A stretch of DNA of 8,522 nt from Nocardioides sp. Lineage in GTDB: Bacteria; Actinomycetota; Actinomycetes; Propionibacteriales; Nocardioidaceae. The translations under genes were made by a program, and so were the position numbers. Below, in pieces: positions 1 to 6,373 of the stretch; position 1 is the stretch's first letter, and every line of letters starts with the position of its first letter. The notes under the pieces were generated by a model. That model was not told where the DNA came from and did no database searches. It saw only the letters and a program-made list of their open reading frames with translations. The DNA is taken from NCBI GenBank assembly GCA_021166815.1, contig JAJPEO010000202.1, positions 1 through 8,522 on the forward strand, given 5' to 3'.

Positions 1-665
1 GGGACCTTGGTGTCGTACTGGGCCTGGCCCTTGTCGAGGACCCGCAGGTCGCTGCTTGCCCGCACGAGGATCACGTCGCGCATGGTCAGGCGGATGTCGC
101 GCCCCTCGGTGACCGTCCCCAGCGCCGGGTTGCCGAGGAAGGCCGGGGACTCCATGTCCATCTCCTCCTGCACCACCACGGCCCGGTAGGGCACCCCCTC
201 CTGGCGCAGGTCCTGCAGCAGGATCTTCAGGTAGTCCAGGTCGACGTGCTCGGCGTTGGTCGTGCCCAGCGTGGTCGTGCCGAAGGGCGGGGGCAGCTCG
301 AGCGGACCGCTGCGCCACAGCGCGACCTCCTGGAGCCCCACGAGGTCGGGCCGGGCATCGGCGATCTCCGCGGCGAGCAGCTCGCTGCGCCGGGGGAAGT
401 CGGTCTCGTCGACGATCCGGCGGGTCACGACGTTGGAGTTGCCCAGTGCCACCAGCGCTGCGAGACCGGTCTTCCCCGCAGTGGCCCGGATCGGTCGCTG
501 GATGTCCACGCCGAGGTAGATGTTGCGGGTCATGACCGTGGTCGGCGTGGTCGCGTCGTCGGGCGCCGCCTGCGCCGGCGCGAGCCCCGCAGCCGCCAGC
601 GCGGCTCCCAGTCCGGCGACGGCCGCGGCCGCCCTGATCATCCAAGCCCGACGCCCACCGCTCAT
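1..665 (-). CDS. Secreted endonuclease/exonuclease/phosphatase (EEP) family protein, 3' end beyond window
   Basis: Read on the minus strand from an ATG at 665-663, the frame stays open for 221 codons to the window edge, so the C-terminal part is missing. Residues 1-33 look like a signal peptide: Arg5-Arg6, a long Ala/Leu/Gly hydrophobic stretch, and an AQA|AP cleavage site after Ala33. The mature part begins with the EEP-fold strand MTRNIYLGVD (45-54; Asn48 is the usual metal/phosphate-site Asn) and carries DLVGLQEV (107-114) with Gln112 and Glu113, the metal-binding Glu of the family. The later DIRLTMRDVILVR stretch also fits secreted actinobacterial EEP proteins. Such proteins cut phosphodiester or phosphomonoester bonds (nuclease, sphingomyelinase-like or phosphatase); the substrate cannot be told here. 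A purine-rich GGGAGGGGAC lies just upstream of the ATG and supports this start. The gene is divergent from the epimerase-like gene. The family is fairly sure, the substrate unknown. Confidence 0.85.
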   Translation of the reverse strand, partial: MSGGRRAWMIRAAAAVAGLGAALAAAGLAPAQAAPDDATTPTTVMTRNIYLGVDIQRPIRATAGKTGLAALVALGNSNVVTRRIVDETDFPRRSELLAAEIADARPDLVGLQEVALWRSGPLELPPPFGTTTLGTTNAEHVDLDYLKILLQDLRQEGVPYRAVVVQEEMDMESPAFLGNPALGTVTEGRDIRLTMRDVILVRASSDLRVLDKGQAQYDTKV

Positions 666-698
666 CGCCTGTCCCCTCCCGTGGCTACTGGTCACAGC

Positions 699-728
699 AT
701 CATGCGCCCGACAGTGCCCCTTGGTCAT
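699..728 (-). promoter_or_regulatory. Weak candidate promoter for the secreted EEP gene
   Basis: On the minus strand, ATGACC (728-723) and CATGAT (704-699) are 18 bp apart and lie about 35-60 bp upstream of the ATG at 665. Both match sigma70-like boxes only partly. The 117-bp divergent region 666-782 must hold promoters for both flanking genes, which is the main reason to propose it. Confidence 0.2.
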
Positions 729-770
729 CACCCAGTTCGGTGGGAATGGGCCGCTCACTCGACCGGGCCG

Positions 771-785
771 TACCGTGACCCCGTG
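771..785 (+). promoter_or_regulatory. TANNNT -10 box placed for a leaderless GTG start
   Basis: TACCGT at 771-776 ends six bases before the GTG at 783. This is the spacing seen for leaderless actinobacterial transcripts, where transcription begins at the start codon. No Shine-Dalgarno-like purine run lies at the usual distance (the nearest is GGGAATGGG at about 742-750), which supports a leaderless reading. No convincing -35 box is seen. Confidence 0.4.
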
Positions 786-1613
786 ATCTCCGACGTGCTG
801 CTGGTGGGATGCGGCGACCTGGGCGCGCGGGTCGGCCTGCGCCTGGCCGCGCTCGGGCACGACGTCCTCGCGCTGCGCCGTGACGCCGCTGCGGTCCCGC
901 CCCCGCTGCGCGCCCGCTCGGCCGACCTGACACGGGAGACGCCCGACCTCGGTGACGTCCGGGCGCGGTACGTCGTCGTGGCACTCACCGCCCGGCCCCG
1001 CACCGAGGACGCCTACCGGGCGACGTACGTCGAGGGAATGGCGCGGGCCCTGGACGCACTCGAGGCGACCGGACATCCCCCCGAGCGGGCAGTGCTCGTG
1101 TCGTCGACGGCCGTCCTCGGAGCCCGTCAGGACCCACAGCTGGACGACGAGGCCACACCGCCCGCTCCGAAGGACGGCCCCGGCCGGATGCTGCTGCGGG
1201 CCGAGGAGGTCTTCCACGAGCGCCTCCCCCACGGCACCGTGCTGCGGCTCTCCGGCCTCTACGGCGCCGGGCCCGCGCGGCTGATCGACAGGGTGCGCCG
1301 CGGTGACGTCGGGGACCCCCACGCGTGGACCAACCGCATCCACCGCGACGACGCCGCCGCGGCGGTCGTGCACCTGCTGACCATGCCGAATCAGCCCGAG
1401 GCCCTCTACCTCGGCACCGACGACGAGCCCGCCCAGATGGGCGACGTCGCGAGACACCTCGCTGAGCGGCTCGGCGCGCCGGTCCCCCCTGCGGCCGACC
1501 CGGCCCTCGGACATGGCAAGCGACTGTCCAACGCCCGGCTGCGTGCGACCGGGTGGGTGCCGGGCAGCCCGACCTACCGCGAGGGCTACGCCCGGGTGCT
1601 CGCCCGGGAGTGA
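783..1613 (+). CDS. SDR/YeeZ-like NAD(P)-binding epimerase/dehydratase-type protein
   Basis: The protein has 276 residues and starts at GTG 783. The start was chosen because the Rossmann strand follows at once: VLLVGCGDLG with the dinucleotide motif Gly9-x-Gly11-x-x-Gly14. Other family marks are VSSTAVLG (106-113), LRLSGLYGAG (154-163) and NRIHRDDAA (184-192). The C-terminal stretch KRLSNARLRATGW is typical of extended, YeeZ-type SDR proteins. The classical catalytic Tyr-x-x-x-Lys pair is not visible after the SST motif: there is no Tyr between about residue 109 and 159. It may therefore be an atypical or non-canonical member rather than a standard sugar epimerase, and the substrate is not known. 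It should be a cytoplasmic, NAD(P)-binding protein. It is transcribed alone, divergent from the secreted EEP gene and convergent with the methyltransferase, whose 3' end it overlaps by 28 bp. Confidence 0.85.
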   Translation: MISDVLLVGCGDLGARVGLRLAALGHDVLALRRDAAAVPPPLRARSADLTRETPDLGDVRARYVVVALTARPRTEDAYRATYVEGMARALDALEATGHPPERAVLVSSTAVLGARQDPQLDDEATPPAPKDGPGRMLLRAEEVFHERLPHGTVLRLSGLYGAGPARLIDRVRRGDVGDPHAWTNRIHRDDAAAAVVHLLTMPNQPEALYLGTDDEPAQMGDVARHLAERLGAPVPPAADPALGHGKRLSNARLRATGWVPGSPTYREGYARVLARE

Positions 1614-2071
1614 CGTACGCCGAACGACCGGGCGTCCAGCCACCTCGGCACGGCCGACTGATAGGCCAGGGAGTCGTCACCGAACCGCTGCCGCAGGGCA
1701 CGCTCCTCGGCCGCGACCTGGAACCGGTCCATCACCGCCACGAACCCCGCTGCCGGGAGCAGCCCCAGGAGCGAGCCGCGGCGCAGGGAGTTGGCGACGA
1801 GCAGGCCCGCCATGCCCACGTACATGGGGTTGCGGGTGAGCGCGTTGGGCCCGCTGGTGACGAGCACACTGGCCCGTCCGGGGTCGAAGGGCTCCACGGT
1901 CGTGCCGCGCTGCCGGAACTGCTCGGCTGCTGCGCCGGCGAGGCCGAGCGACGCTGCCGTGACGAGACCCGCAGCCGCGCCCCGCACGGGGGTCAGTGGG
2001 CGGCGTCGTGGGTCGAGGACACCCTGGGCGAAGCCCGCTGCCAGGGCGAGGAGTGGCGGTGGTGGGCGCAC
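1586..2071 (-). CDS. Small membrane methyltransferase, isoprenylcysteine carboxyl methyltransferase (ICMT)-like
   Basis: This is a 161-residue integral membrane protein read from GTG 2071 to TAG at 1588-1586. Its hydrophobic segments are near residues 5-20, 30-48, 86-110 (possibly two closely packed helices) and toward the C-terminal half. The family block is clear: TTVEPF (57-62), GPNALTRNPMYVG (74-86), EERALRQRFG (122-131, the Glu-Glu that follows the last helix) and YQSAVPRWL (137-145). Relatives are S-adenosylmethionine-dependent ICMT/phospholipid methyltransferase-type enzymes; bacterial ones act on unknown lipids or small molecules. The GTG is the only reasonable in-frame start, since the frame further upstream runs antisense-free but without family similarity into the 3' end of the glycosidase. 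No strong ribosome-binding site is seen. It lies 58 bp after the glycosidase stop, so it may be cotranscribed with that operon. The last 28 bp are shared with the convergent epimerase-like gene. Confidence 0.82.
   Translation of the reverse strand: MRPPPPLLALAAGFAQGVLDPRRRPLTPVRGAAAGLVTAASLGLAGAAAEQFRQRGTTVEPFDPGRASVLVTSGPNALTRNPMYVGMAGLLVANSLRRGSLLGLLPAAGFVAVMDRFQVAAEERALRQRFGDDSLAYQSAVPRWLDARSFGVRHSRASTRA
1591..1608. terminator. GC hairpin inside the convergent 3' overlap, possible bidirectional terminator
   Basis: CCCGGG (1591-1596) and CCCGGG (1603-1608) can pair around a 6-base loop. The hairpin sits inside the region shared by the 3' ends of two convergent genes, before both stop codons are passed. 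There is no T run on either side, so it is not a classical intrinsic terminator. CCCGGG is also self-complementary and common in DNA this GC-rich. Confidence 0.25.
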
Positions 2072-2088
2072 CCGTACAACGCTGCCAC

Positions 2089-2126
2089 GTCCGCACCCTC
2101 GGGAGCCAGACCCCAGGGGGGCGGAC
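2089..2126 (-). terminator. Inverted repeat between glycosidase and methyltransferase, possible attenuator or terminator
   Basis: GTCCGC (2089-2094) pairs with GCGGAC (2121-2126) across 26 bases that contain further short GC pairings (CCCTCGGG, CCCCAGGGG). It lies directly downstream of the glycosidase stop codon and nearly fills the 58-bp gap. No U tract follows, so terminator function is only a suggestion; it could equally be a partial attenuator or processing hairpin. Confidence 0.28.
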
Positions 2127-2129
2127 CCG

Positions 2130-3980
2130 TCACCGGCAGGTGTCGCGGGAGTTGCTGCGCCCACCGCCGCACAGGTGCCGGGCGCTGTTGACCAGGCCCA
2201 CCAGGCTGAACGCCTGGGGCGTGTTGCCCAGGTGGCGGCCGGTGCGGGCGTCGTACTCCTCGGGCAGCAGCCCGACGTCGTTGCGCAGGGCGACCAGCCG
2301 CTCGAAGAGTGCCTCCGCACGGGCCGTCTCCCCGATCCCATGGAGCGCGTCGACCATCCAGAAGCTGCACGCGAGGAAGGCCGACTCCTCGCCGGGCAGC
2401 CCGTCGGGGCCACCGTCGGCCCTCGTGTCGTAACGCAGCAGCAGGCCCCCGTGGTCGAGCTCGGTGGCCACAGCCTCGATGGTGCCGACGACCCGGGGGT
2501 CGTCCCAGGGCAGGAACCCGACCCGCGGGATCAGGAGCAGCGAGGCGTCGAGTCCCTGCGAGCCGTAGAACTGGGTGAAGGTGTTGCGAACGGGGTCGTA
2601 GCCCCGATCACAGACCTCCGCGTGGATGCGGTCGGCGATGCTCCGCCACGCGTCGACGTCCCCGCGGAGCCCGTGCTTCTCCGCGGTGGTGACGGCGCGG
2701 TCGAACCCGACCCACGCCATCACCTTGGAGTGGACGAAGTGGCGTCGCGGGCCGCGCATCTCCCACAGCCCGTTGTCCGGCGCACTCCAGTGCTCGGCCA
2801 GCCAGTCGAGCAGGGCGACCTGCAGATCCCACGCCGGGTCGCTCAGCTCGAGCCCGGCCTCGCGCGCGAGGTGGAGCCCGTCGAGCACCTCGCCCCACAC
2901 GTCGAGCTGGTGCTGCTCGGCCGCGGCGTTGCCGACCCGCACCGGCCTCGACCCCCGATAGCCGTCGAGCCAGTCCAGGGTGATCTCGGGCAGCCGCTGG
3001 GTGCCGTCGAGGCCGTACATGATCTGCAGCTTCGACGGGTCGCCCGCGACGGCTCGCACCAGCCACTCGCGCCAGGCCTGCGCCTCCTCGGTGTAGCCGC
3101 TGGCCAGCAGCGCCTGCAGCGCGAAGGTCGCGTCGCGCAGCCAGCAGTAGCGGTAGTCCCAGTTGCGCACGCCCCCGACCTCCTCCGGCAGCGAGGTGGT
3201 GGCCGCGGCGACGATGCCTCCCGTGGGCGCGAACGTGAGGGCCTTGAGGAGCAGCAGGGAGTGCCGGACCTCGGCGGCCCACGGACCGTCGTACGTGCAG
3301 CGCCCGATCCAGTCCGTCCAGTGGCGACGCGTCTGCTCGAGCGAGCGCACGGGGTCGGCCGGCGTGGGCTCGGGCAGGTGCGAGAGCCGGTGGGTGAACA
3401 CGAAGGCGACCCGCTCGCCCTCCGCGACGGCGAACGACGCCGTCAGGACGCCGTCATCGTGAGCCATGGGCACGTCGGAGCGGATCCACACCGCATCGGG
3501 GCCGGCCACGGCGGACACCTGGTGGGGCGGTCCGTCCCCCCGGTGGGCGCCGCCCCCGGTACGGCCGACGGTGTCGTCGCCCCCGCGCACCCACGGCCGC
3601 ACCCGGCCGTAGTCGAAGCGGAGCCTGAGCACGGTCTGCATCTCGACGCGGCCGCGCACGCCCTCGACGATGCGGACCACGTCGGGCGCCTCCCCACGCG
3701 GCGGCATGAAGTCGACCACGTCCACCGCCCCGTTCGCGCCCTCCCACCGCGTGCGCAGGACCAGGGTCCCGTCCTCGTAGGCGCGTGAGGTCGCGCGCCG
3801 ACCGCCGGCGGGTGCCAGGGTCCAGTGCCCGGCGCCCTCGTCGTCGAGCAGGGCGGCGAAGCACGCGCGATCGTCGAAGGGCGGCAGGCACAGCCAGTCG
3901 AGCGATCCGTCGAGGGCCACGAGCGCGGCGGTGTGCAGGTCGCCGATCAGGCCGTAGTCCTCGATCGGCTTGCTGCTCAC
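2130..3980 (-). CDS. Glycoside hydrolase family 15 protein (trehalase/glucoamylase-like)
   Basis: The protein has 616 residues, the normal size of bacterial GH15 enzymes. The N-terminus PIEDYGLIGDLHTAALVALD (5-24) and DWLCLPPFDDRACFAALL are the N-terminal trehalase-like beta domain. The (alpha/alpha)6 catalytic domain begins around residue 250. Its marks are NWDYRYCWLRDA (273-284), GYRGSRPVRVGNAAAEQHQL, then DVWGEV with Glu364 as likely general acid (it corresponds to the Glu in the LWEE motif of fungal glucoamylase), HSKVMAWVGFDRAV, and EESAF with Glu531/Glu532, where the general base is expected. The family hydrolyses alpha-glucosidic bonds with inversion, giving beta-D-glucose; actinobacterial members include trehalases and glucan glucohydrolases, and the sequence alone does not settle which. 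No signal peptide is seen, so it is cytoplasmic. The start GTG 3980 follows GAGGAGG by 4 bases and overlaps the dehydrogenase stop (GTGA), which indicates translational coupling. The frame stays open upstream, but that part is a shadow of the dehydrogenase. Confidence 0.93.
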   Translation of the reverse strand: MSSKPIEDYGLIGDLHTAALVALDGSLDWLCLPPFDDRACFAALLDDEGAGHWTLAPAGGRRATSRAYEDGTLVLRTRWEGANGAVDVVDFMPPRGEAPDVVRIVEGVRGRVEMQTVLRLRFDYGRVRPWVRGGDDTVGRTGGGAHRGDGPPHQVSAVAGPDAVWIRSDVPMAHDDGVLTASFAVAEGERVAFVFTHRLSHLPEPTPADPVRSLEQTRRHWTDWIGRCTYDGPWAAEVRHSLLLLKALTFAPTGGIVAAATTSLPEEVGGVRNWDYRYCWLRDATFALQALLASGYTEEAQAWREWLVRAVAGDPSKLQIMYGLDGTQRLPEITLDWLDGYRGSRPVRVGNAAAEQHQLDVWGEVLDGLHLAREAGLELSDPAWDLQVALLDWLAEHWSAPDNGLWEMRGPRRHFVHSKVMAWVGFDRAVTTAEKHGLRGDVDAWRSIADRIHAEVCDRGYDPVRNTFTQFYGSQGLDASLLLIPRVGFLPWDDPRVVGTIEAVATELDHGGLLLRYDTRADGGPDGLPGEESAFLACSFWMVDALHGIGETARAEALFERLVALRNDVGLLPEEYDARTGRHLGNTPQAFSLVGLVNSARHLCGGGRSNSRDTCR

Positions 3981-5041
3981 CCAGCCTCCTCGTCGAGGGT
4001 GATGACGACCTTGACGTCGGCGTCGTCGGAGGCGTCGAAGGCGTCCGCGGCGCGAGGCAGCGGGACCCGGGTGGTGACCAGTCGGTCGAGCCAGCGCGGG
4101 TCGCCCTGCGCGAGGGCGCGCGCCGCCTGCTCGTAGTGGCGCAGGTTGGCGTTGACCGATCCGACGACGACGTCGTTCTCCAGGACGATCTCGCGGTTGA
4201 TGCCCCCGGCGTCGACCTCGAGAGTGCGGCCGCGCGGCGAGACGCCGGTCAGGCACACGATGCCGTACGAGCCCGTTCCGGCGATCGAGTCGAACACCAG
4301 CCGCCCGACCCCGGTGGCCTCGATCACGACGTCGGGGCGCACGCGGGAGGCCACGTCGGCGATCGTGCCGGTGTGGTAGCCCGCCCCGAGGTCGGCGACC
4401 AGCCCCGGCTTCGGCCCGTCGTCGACCCGGTCGAGCACGTGCACCTGCAGCCCCCGCTGCACCCCGATCATCGCTGCCAGCAGCCCGATCGGGCCGGCCC
4501 CCGTCACGAGTGCCACCTCCGGCTCGAACCAGGCGCGCTCCCCCACCCTGTCGACCTGCTCCCACGCCTTGGCGACCACGCTCGCCGGCTCCGTCAGGAC
4601 GCCGGCGAGCCCCAGGCCGGCCGGCACCTTCACCGCGAACTCCGGAGGAACCACCCACAGCTCGCTGGCATAGCCGTCGAGCTGCTTGATGCCCCGCTCG
4701 GTGTACTCACCGTTGCGGCACATGTCCCACTCACCGCGAGCGCACGCCCCGCACGGCTCGGGGTCGGGACGGCGTACGACGCCCGCCACCAGGTCACCGA
4801 CCGCGAACCCACTGCCCGCTGGGGCCTGCTCCACCCGACCGAGGGACTCGTGCCCGAGGACCATGCGCTCACGCCCAGGCGGGGGCCAACCGTAGTCGCC
4901 CAGGGCGATCTCCCGGTCGGTGCCGCACACACCGACGGCGATCCCTCGCACGAGGAGCTCGGCGGCCGAGGGCCGCGGCTCGGCGACGTCCTCCACCCGG
5001 ACCGATCCCGCCTGCCGAGGTCTCACCGTGAGTGCGCGCAC
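3977..5041 (-). CDS. gdh: Zinc-dependent glucose 1-dehydrogenase (medium-chain dehydrogenase, archaeal GDH type)
   Basis: This 354-residue medium-chain dehydrogenase has GVCGTDREI with Cys39, Thr41 and Asp42, GHESLG with His64-Glu65, and Glu151, which are the expected catalytic-zinc and active-site residues. The structural-zinc lobe holds only three Cys (97, 100, 108) in PCGACARGEWDMC; a Pro/Asp stands where a first Cys is found in many relatives. EWDMCRNGEYTERGIKQLDGY is the hallmark of the glucose dehydrogenase group. The Rossmann motif is TGAGPIGLLAA (180-190), and the C-terminal block NREIVLENDVVVGSVNANLRHYEQA is the glucose-dehydrogenase C-terminal domain. It would oxidise beta-D-glucose to glucono-1,5-lactone with NAD(P); the cofactor preference is not certain. 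The start is GTG at 5041, matching the usual MRALTV N-terminus. It lies 31 bp after the TetR gene, and its stop overlaps the GH15 start by 4 bp. Confidence 0.9.
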   Translation of the reverse strand: MRALTVRPRQAGSVRVEDVAEPRPSAAELLVRGIAVGVCGTDREIALGDYGWPPPGRERMVLGHESLGRVEQAPAGSGFAVGDLVAGVVRRPDPEPCGACARGEWDMCRNGEYTERGIKQLDGYASELWVVPPEFAVKVPAGLGLAGVLTEPASVVAKAWEQVDRVGERAWFEPEVALVTGAGPIGLLAAMIGVQRGLQVHVLDRVDDGPKPGLVADLGAGYHTGTIADVASRVRPDVVIEATGVGRLVFDSIAGTGSYGIVCLTGVSPRGRTLEVDAGGINREIVLENDVVVGSVNANLRHYEQAARALAQGDPRWLDRLVTTRVPLPRAADAFDASDDADVKVVITLDEEAG

Positions 5042-5060
5042 CCCTCCTTCGTACTCCTCG
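5042..5060 (-). promoter_or_regulatory. Doubled Shine-Dalgarno region with unusually short spacing to the dehydrogenase GTG
   Basis: A perfect AGGAGG (5048-5043) ends only one base before the GTG at 5041, and a second GAGGAG lies about 13 bases upstream of it. Neither has the usual 5-8 base spacing. The GTG is kept because family N-termini begin exactly here and the next in-frame GTG (codon 6) would be 16 bases away. The arrangement might lower initiation or depend on coupling to the TetR gene upstream. Confidence 0.5.
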
Positions 5061-5072
5061 CGGCCCGGGAAG

Positions 5073-5675
5073 TCACGGCCCGTCGGCGGGGAGGCCGAGG
5101 TAGCCCCCCAGCAGTCGCCGCAGGCGGGACAGCGCGGCGTCCCGGCTCGCGACCTCGCTGCGGCAGTCGGCCTCGCCCGGCCTGGCCGCGGACACGATCA
5201 TGGCGTCGATGGTGGCCGCCACCTCGGCGACGTCGGGCTCGCCCAGGCGCGTCAGGGCCTGCCGCAGGGGCACCTGCAGCTGGTGGTGGAAGGTGCGCAT
5301 CGGGCCGTGGAGGAGCTGGGGGTCCACGACCCGCGAAAGCGCCTGGGCCACCGCCTGCTCGGAGCTGGCGAAGAGGTCGACGTTGGCCACGACGTAGGCC
5401 CAGACCTGTTCACCCGGAGTCGGCGCAGCCTCCACCCGGCGGCGAACGTCCTCGGCCCACGCGGGGAACACGTCCGCGACGACCGCCTGCAGCAGCTCCT
5501 CGGAGGACGCGAAGTACTGGTAGACGCTGCTGCGGGCGAGCCCCGCCCGGCGGCCGGTGGCCGCCATGGAGGGCGCCTCACCGGTCTCGGCGAGCAGCGC
5601 ACGCGCCGCGTCGAGGAGCGCGCGCCGCTGGCGCGCGTGGTGCTCGGCGACCGTGGGCGCCTCGATGCGTGGCAT
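5073..5675 (-). CDS. TetR/AcrR-family transcriptional regulator
   Basis: This is a 200-residue protein, normal for TetR regulators. The N-terminal DNA-binding domain covers about residues 14-62: RQRRALLDAARALLAETG (helix 1), then SMAATGRRAGLARSSVYQYFASSEELLQAV, with the recognition helix around 45-55 and the family's YxYF-like turn at 52-55. Residues from about 70 on are a helical ligand and dimer domain of unknown specificity; it contains a His cluster (His123, His130, His131) and one Cys near 170. The ATG at 5675 has AGGAGG five bases upstream. It starts 23 bp after the ABC ATPase stop, so it is part of the same operon. The likely role is repressor of the operon, acting at the palindromes upstream of the permease; this is inferred from gene order. 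The inducing ligand is unknown, probably a substrate of the neighbouring exporter. Confidence 0.9.
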   Translation of the reverse strand: MPRIEAPTVAEHHARQRRALLDAARALLAETGEAPSMAATGRRAGLARSSVYQYFASSEELLQAVVADVFPAWAEDVRRRVEAAPTPGEQVWAYVVANVDLFASSEQAVAQALSRVVDPQLLHGPMRTFHHQLQVPLRQALTRLGEPDVAEVAATIDAMIVSAARPGEADCRSEVASRDAALSRLRRLLGGYLGLPADGP

Positions 5676-5698
5676 GGCTTCCTCCTTCGTCGCGCGGC

Positions 5699-6373
5699 TC
5701 AGGCGACGTGGACCCCGAGCCGTCCGTCCAGCATCTCCAGGACCCGGTCGCAGTGCGACAGGATGCCGTGGTCGTGCGTCACCATCACGGTGGCCACGCC
5801 GTGCTCGTGGGTCTCCCTGGCGAGCAGGGCGACGATGTCCTGGCCCCGCTGCCGGTCCAGCGCAGAGGTCGGCTCGTCGACCAGCAGGAGCGACGGCCGG
5901 GTGACCAGCGCCCGGGCGATGCCGACACGCTGACGCTCCCCGCCGGACAGCTCGTGTGGACGGCGGCGTGCCTTGTGGTCCATGCCGACCTCGGCGAGCA
6001 GCTCCATGGGGTCGCGGTGCTCGCGGGCGCGGCCGAAGGTCATCGGCAGCCGCACCTGGTCGACGGCGGTCAGCGCCGGCACGAGGTTGCCGCTCTGGAA
6101 GACGAACCCGATCCGGTCACGACGCACGGCGTCGCGCTCGCGGGGCCGGGCAGCGACGAGGTCGACGTCGCCGAGGCGGACGCTGCCGCTCGTCGGCGTG
6201 GTCAAGGCCCCGGCCACGGCGAGCAGGCTCGACTTGCCCGACCCCGAGGGGCCGACGATCGCGACGAGCTCACCGGGCTCGACGACGAGGCTGACGTCGT
6301 CGAGGGCGGTCACGGTCTCGGGGCCGTCACCGTGGGTCAGGGTGACGTCGGTGAGGGTCAGTGCGGCGTTCAT
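5699..6373 (-). CDS. ABC transporter ATP-binding protein (MacB/LolD/HrtA-like)
   Basis: This 224-residue, single-domain ATPase has all motifs intact: Walker A GPSGSGKSS (41-49), Q-loop FVFQSGNLVP with Gln93, signature LSGGERQR (142-149), Walker B LLLVDE (162-167) with catalytic Glu167, D-loop SALD (170-173) and switch His200 (VTHDH). The size and the FQ-NLVP-LTAVDQV stretch fit the MacB/LolD exporter ATPases, which drive mechanotransmission rather than classical alternating transport. It should sit on the inner face of the membrane as a dimer with two copies of the permease. The ATG at 6373 overlaps the permease stop (ATGA) and has GGGAGG six bases upstream inside the permease gene. The cargo is not deducible from this subunit. 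Confidence 0.95.
   Translation of the reverse strand: MNAALTLTDVTLTHGDGPETVTALDDVSLVVEPGELVAIVGPSGSGKSSLLAVAGALTTPTSGSVRLGDVDLVAARPRERDAVRRDRIGFVFQSGNLVPALTAVDQVRLPMTFGRAREHRDPMELLAEVGMDHKARRRPHELSGGERQRVGIARALVTRPSLLLVDEPTSALDRQRGQDIVALLARETHEHGVATVMVTHDHGILSHCDRVLEMLDGRLGVHVA

Noticed and set aside
246..782. Upstream extension of the epimerase-like frame back to 246
   Set aside because: It runs antisense through the EEP gene, and the Rossmann-fold N-terminus begins directly after GTG 783.
4551..4562. Other GTCGAC occurrences as extra operator sites, for example near 4549
   Set aside because: The hexamer is expected by chance in DNA this GC-rich. These copies lie inside coding sequence and lack the full TGTCGACA palindrome and promoter context.
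3981..4658. N-terminal extension of the GH15 frame by about 226 codons
   Set aside because: The extension is Arg/Gly-rich without family similarity and overlaps the dehydrogenase gene; GH15 homology starts at the GTG at 3980, which has its own ribosome-binding site.
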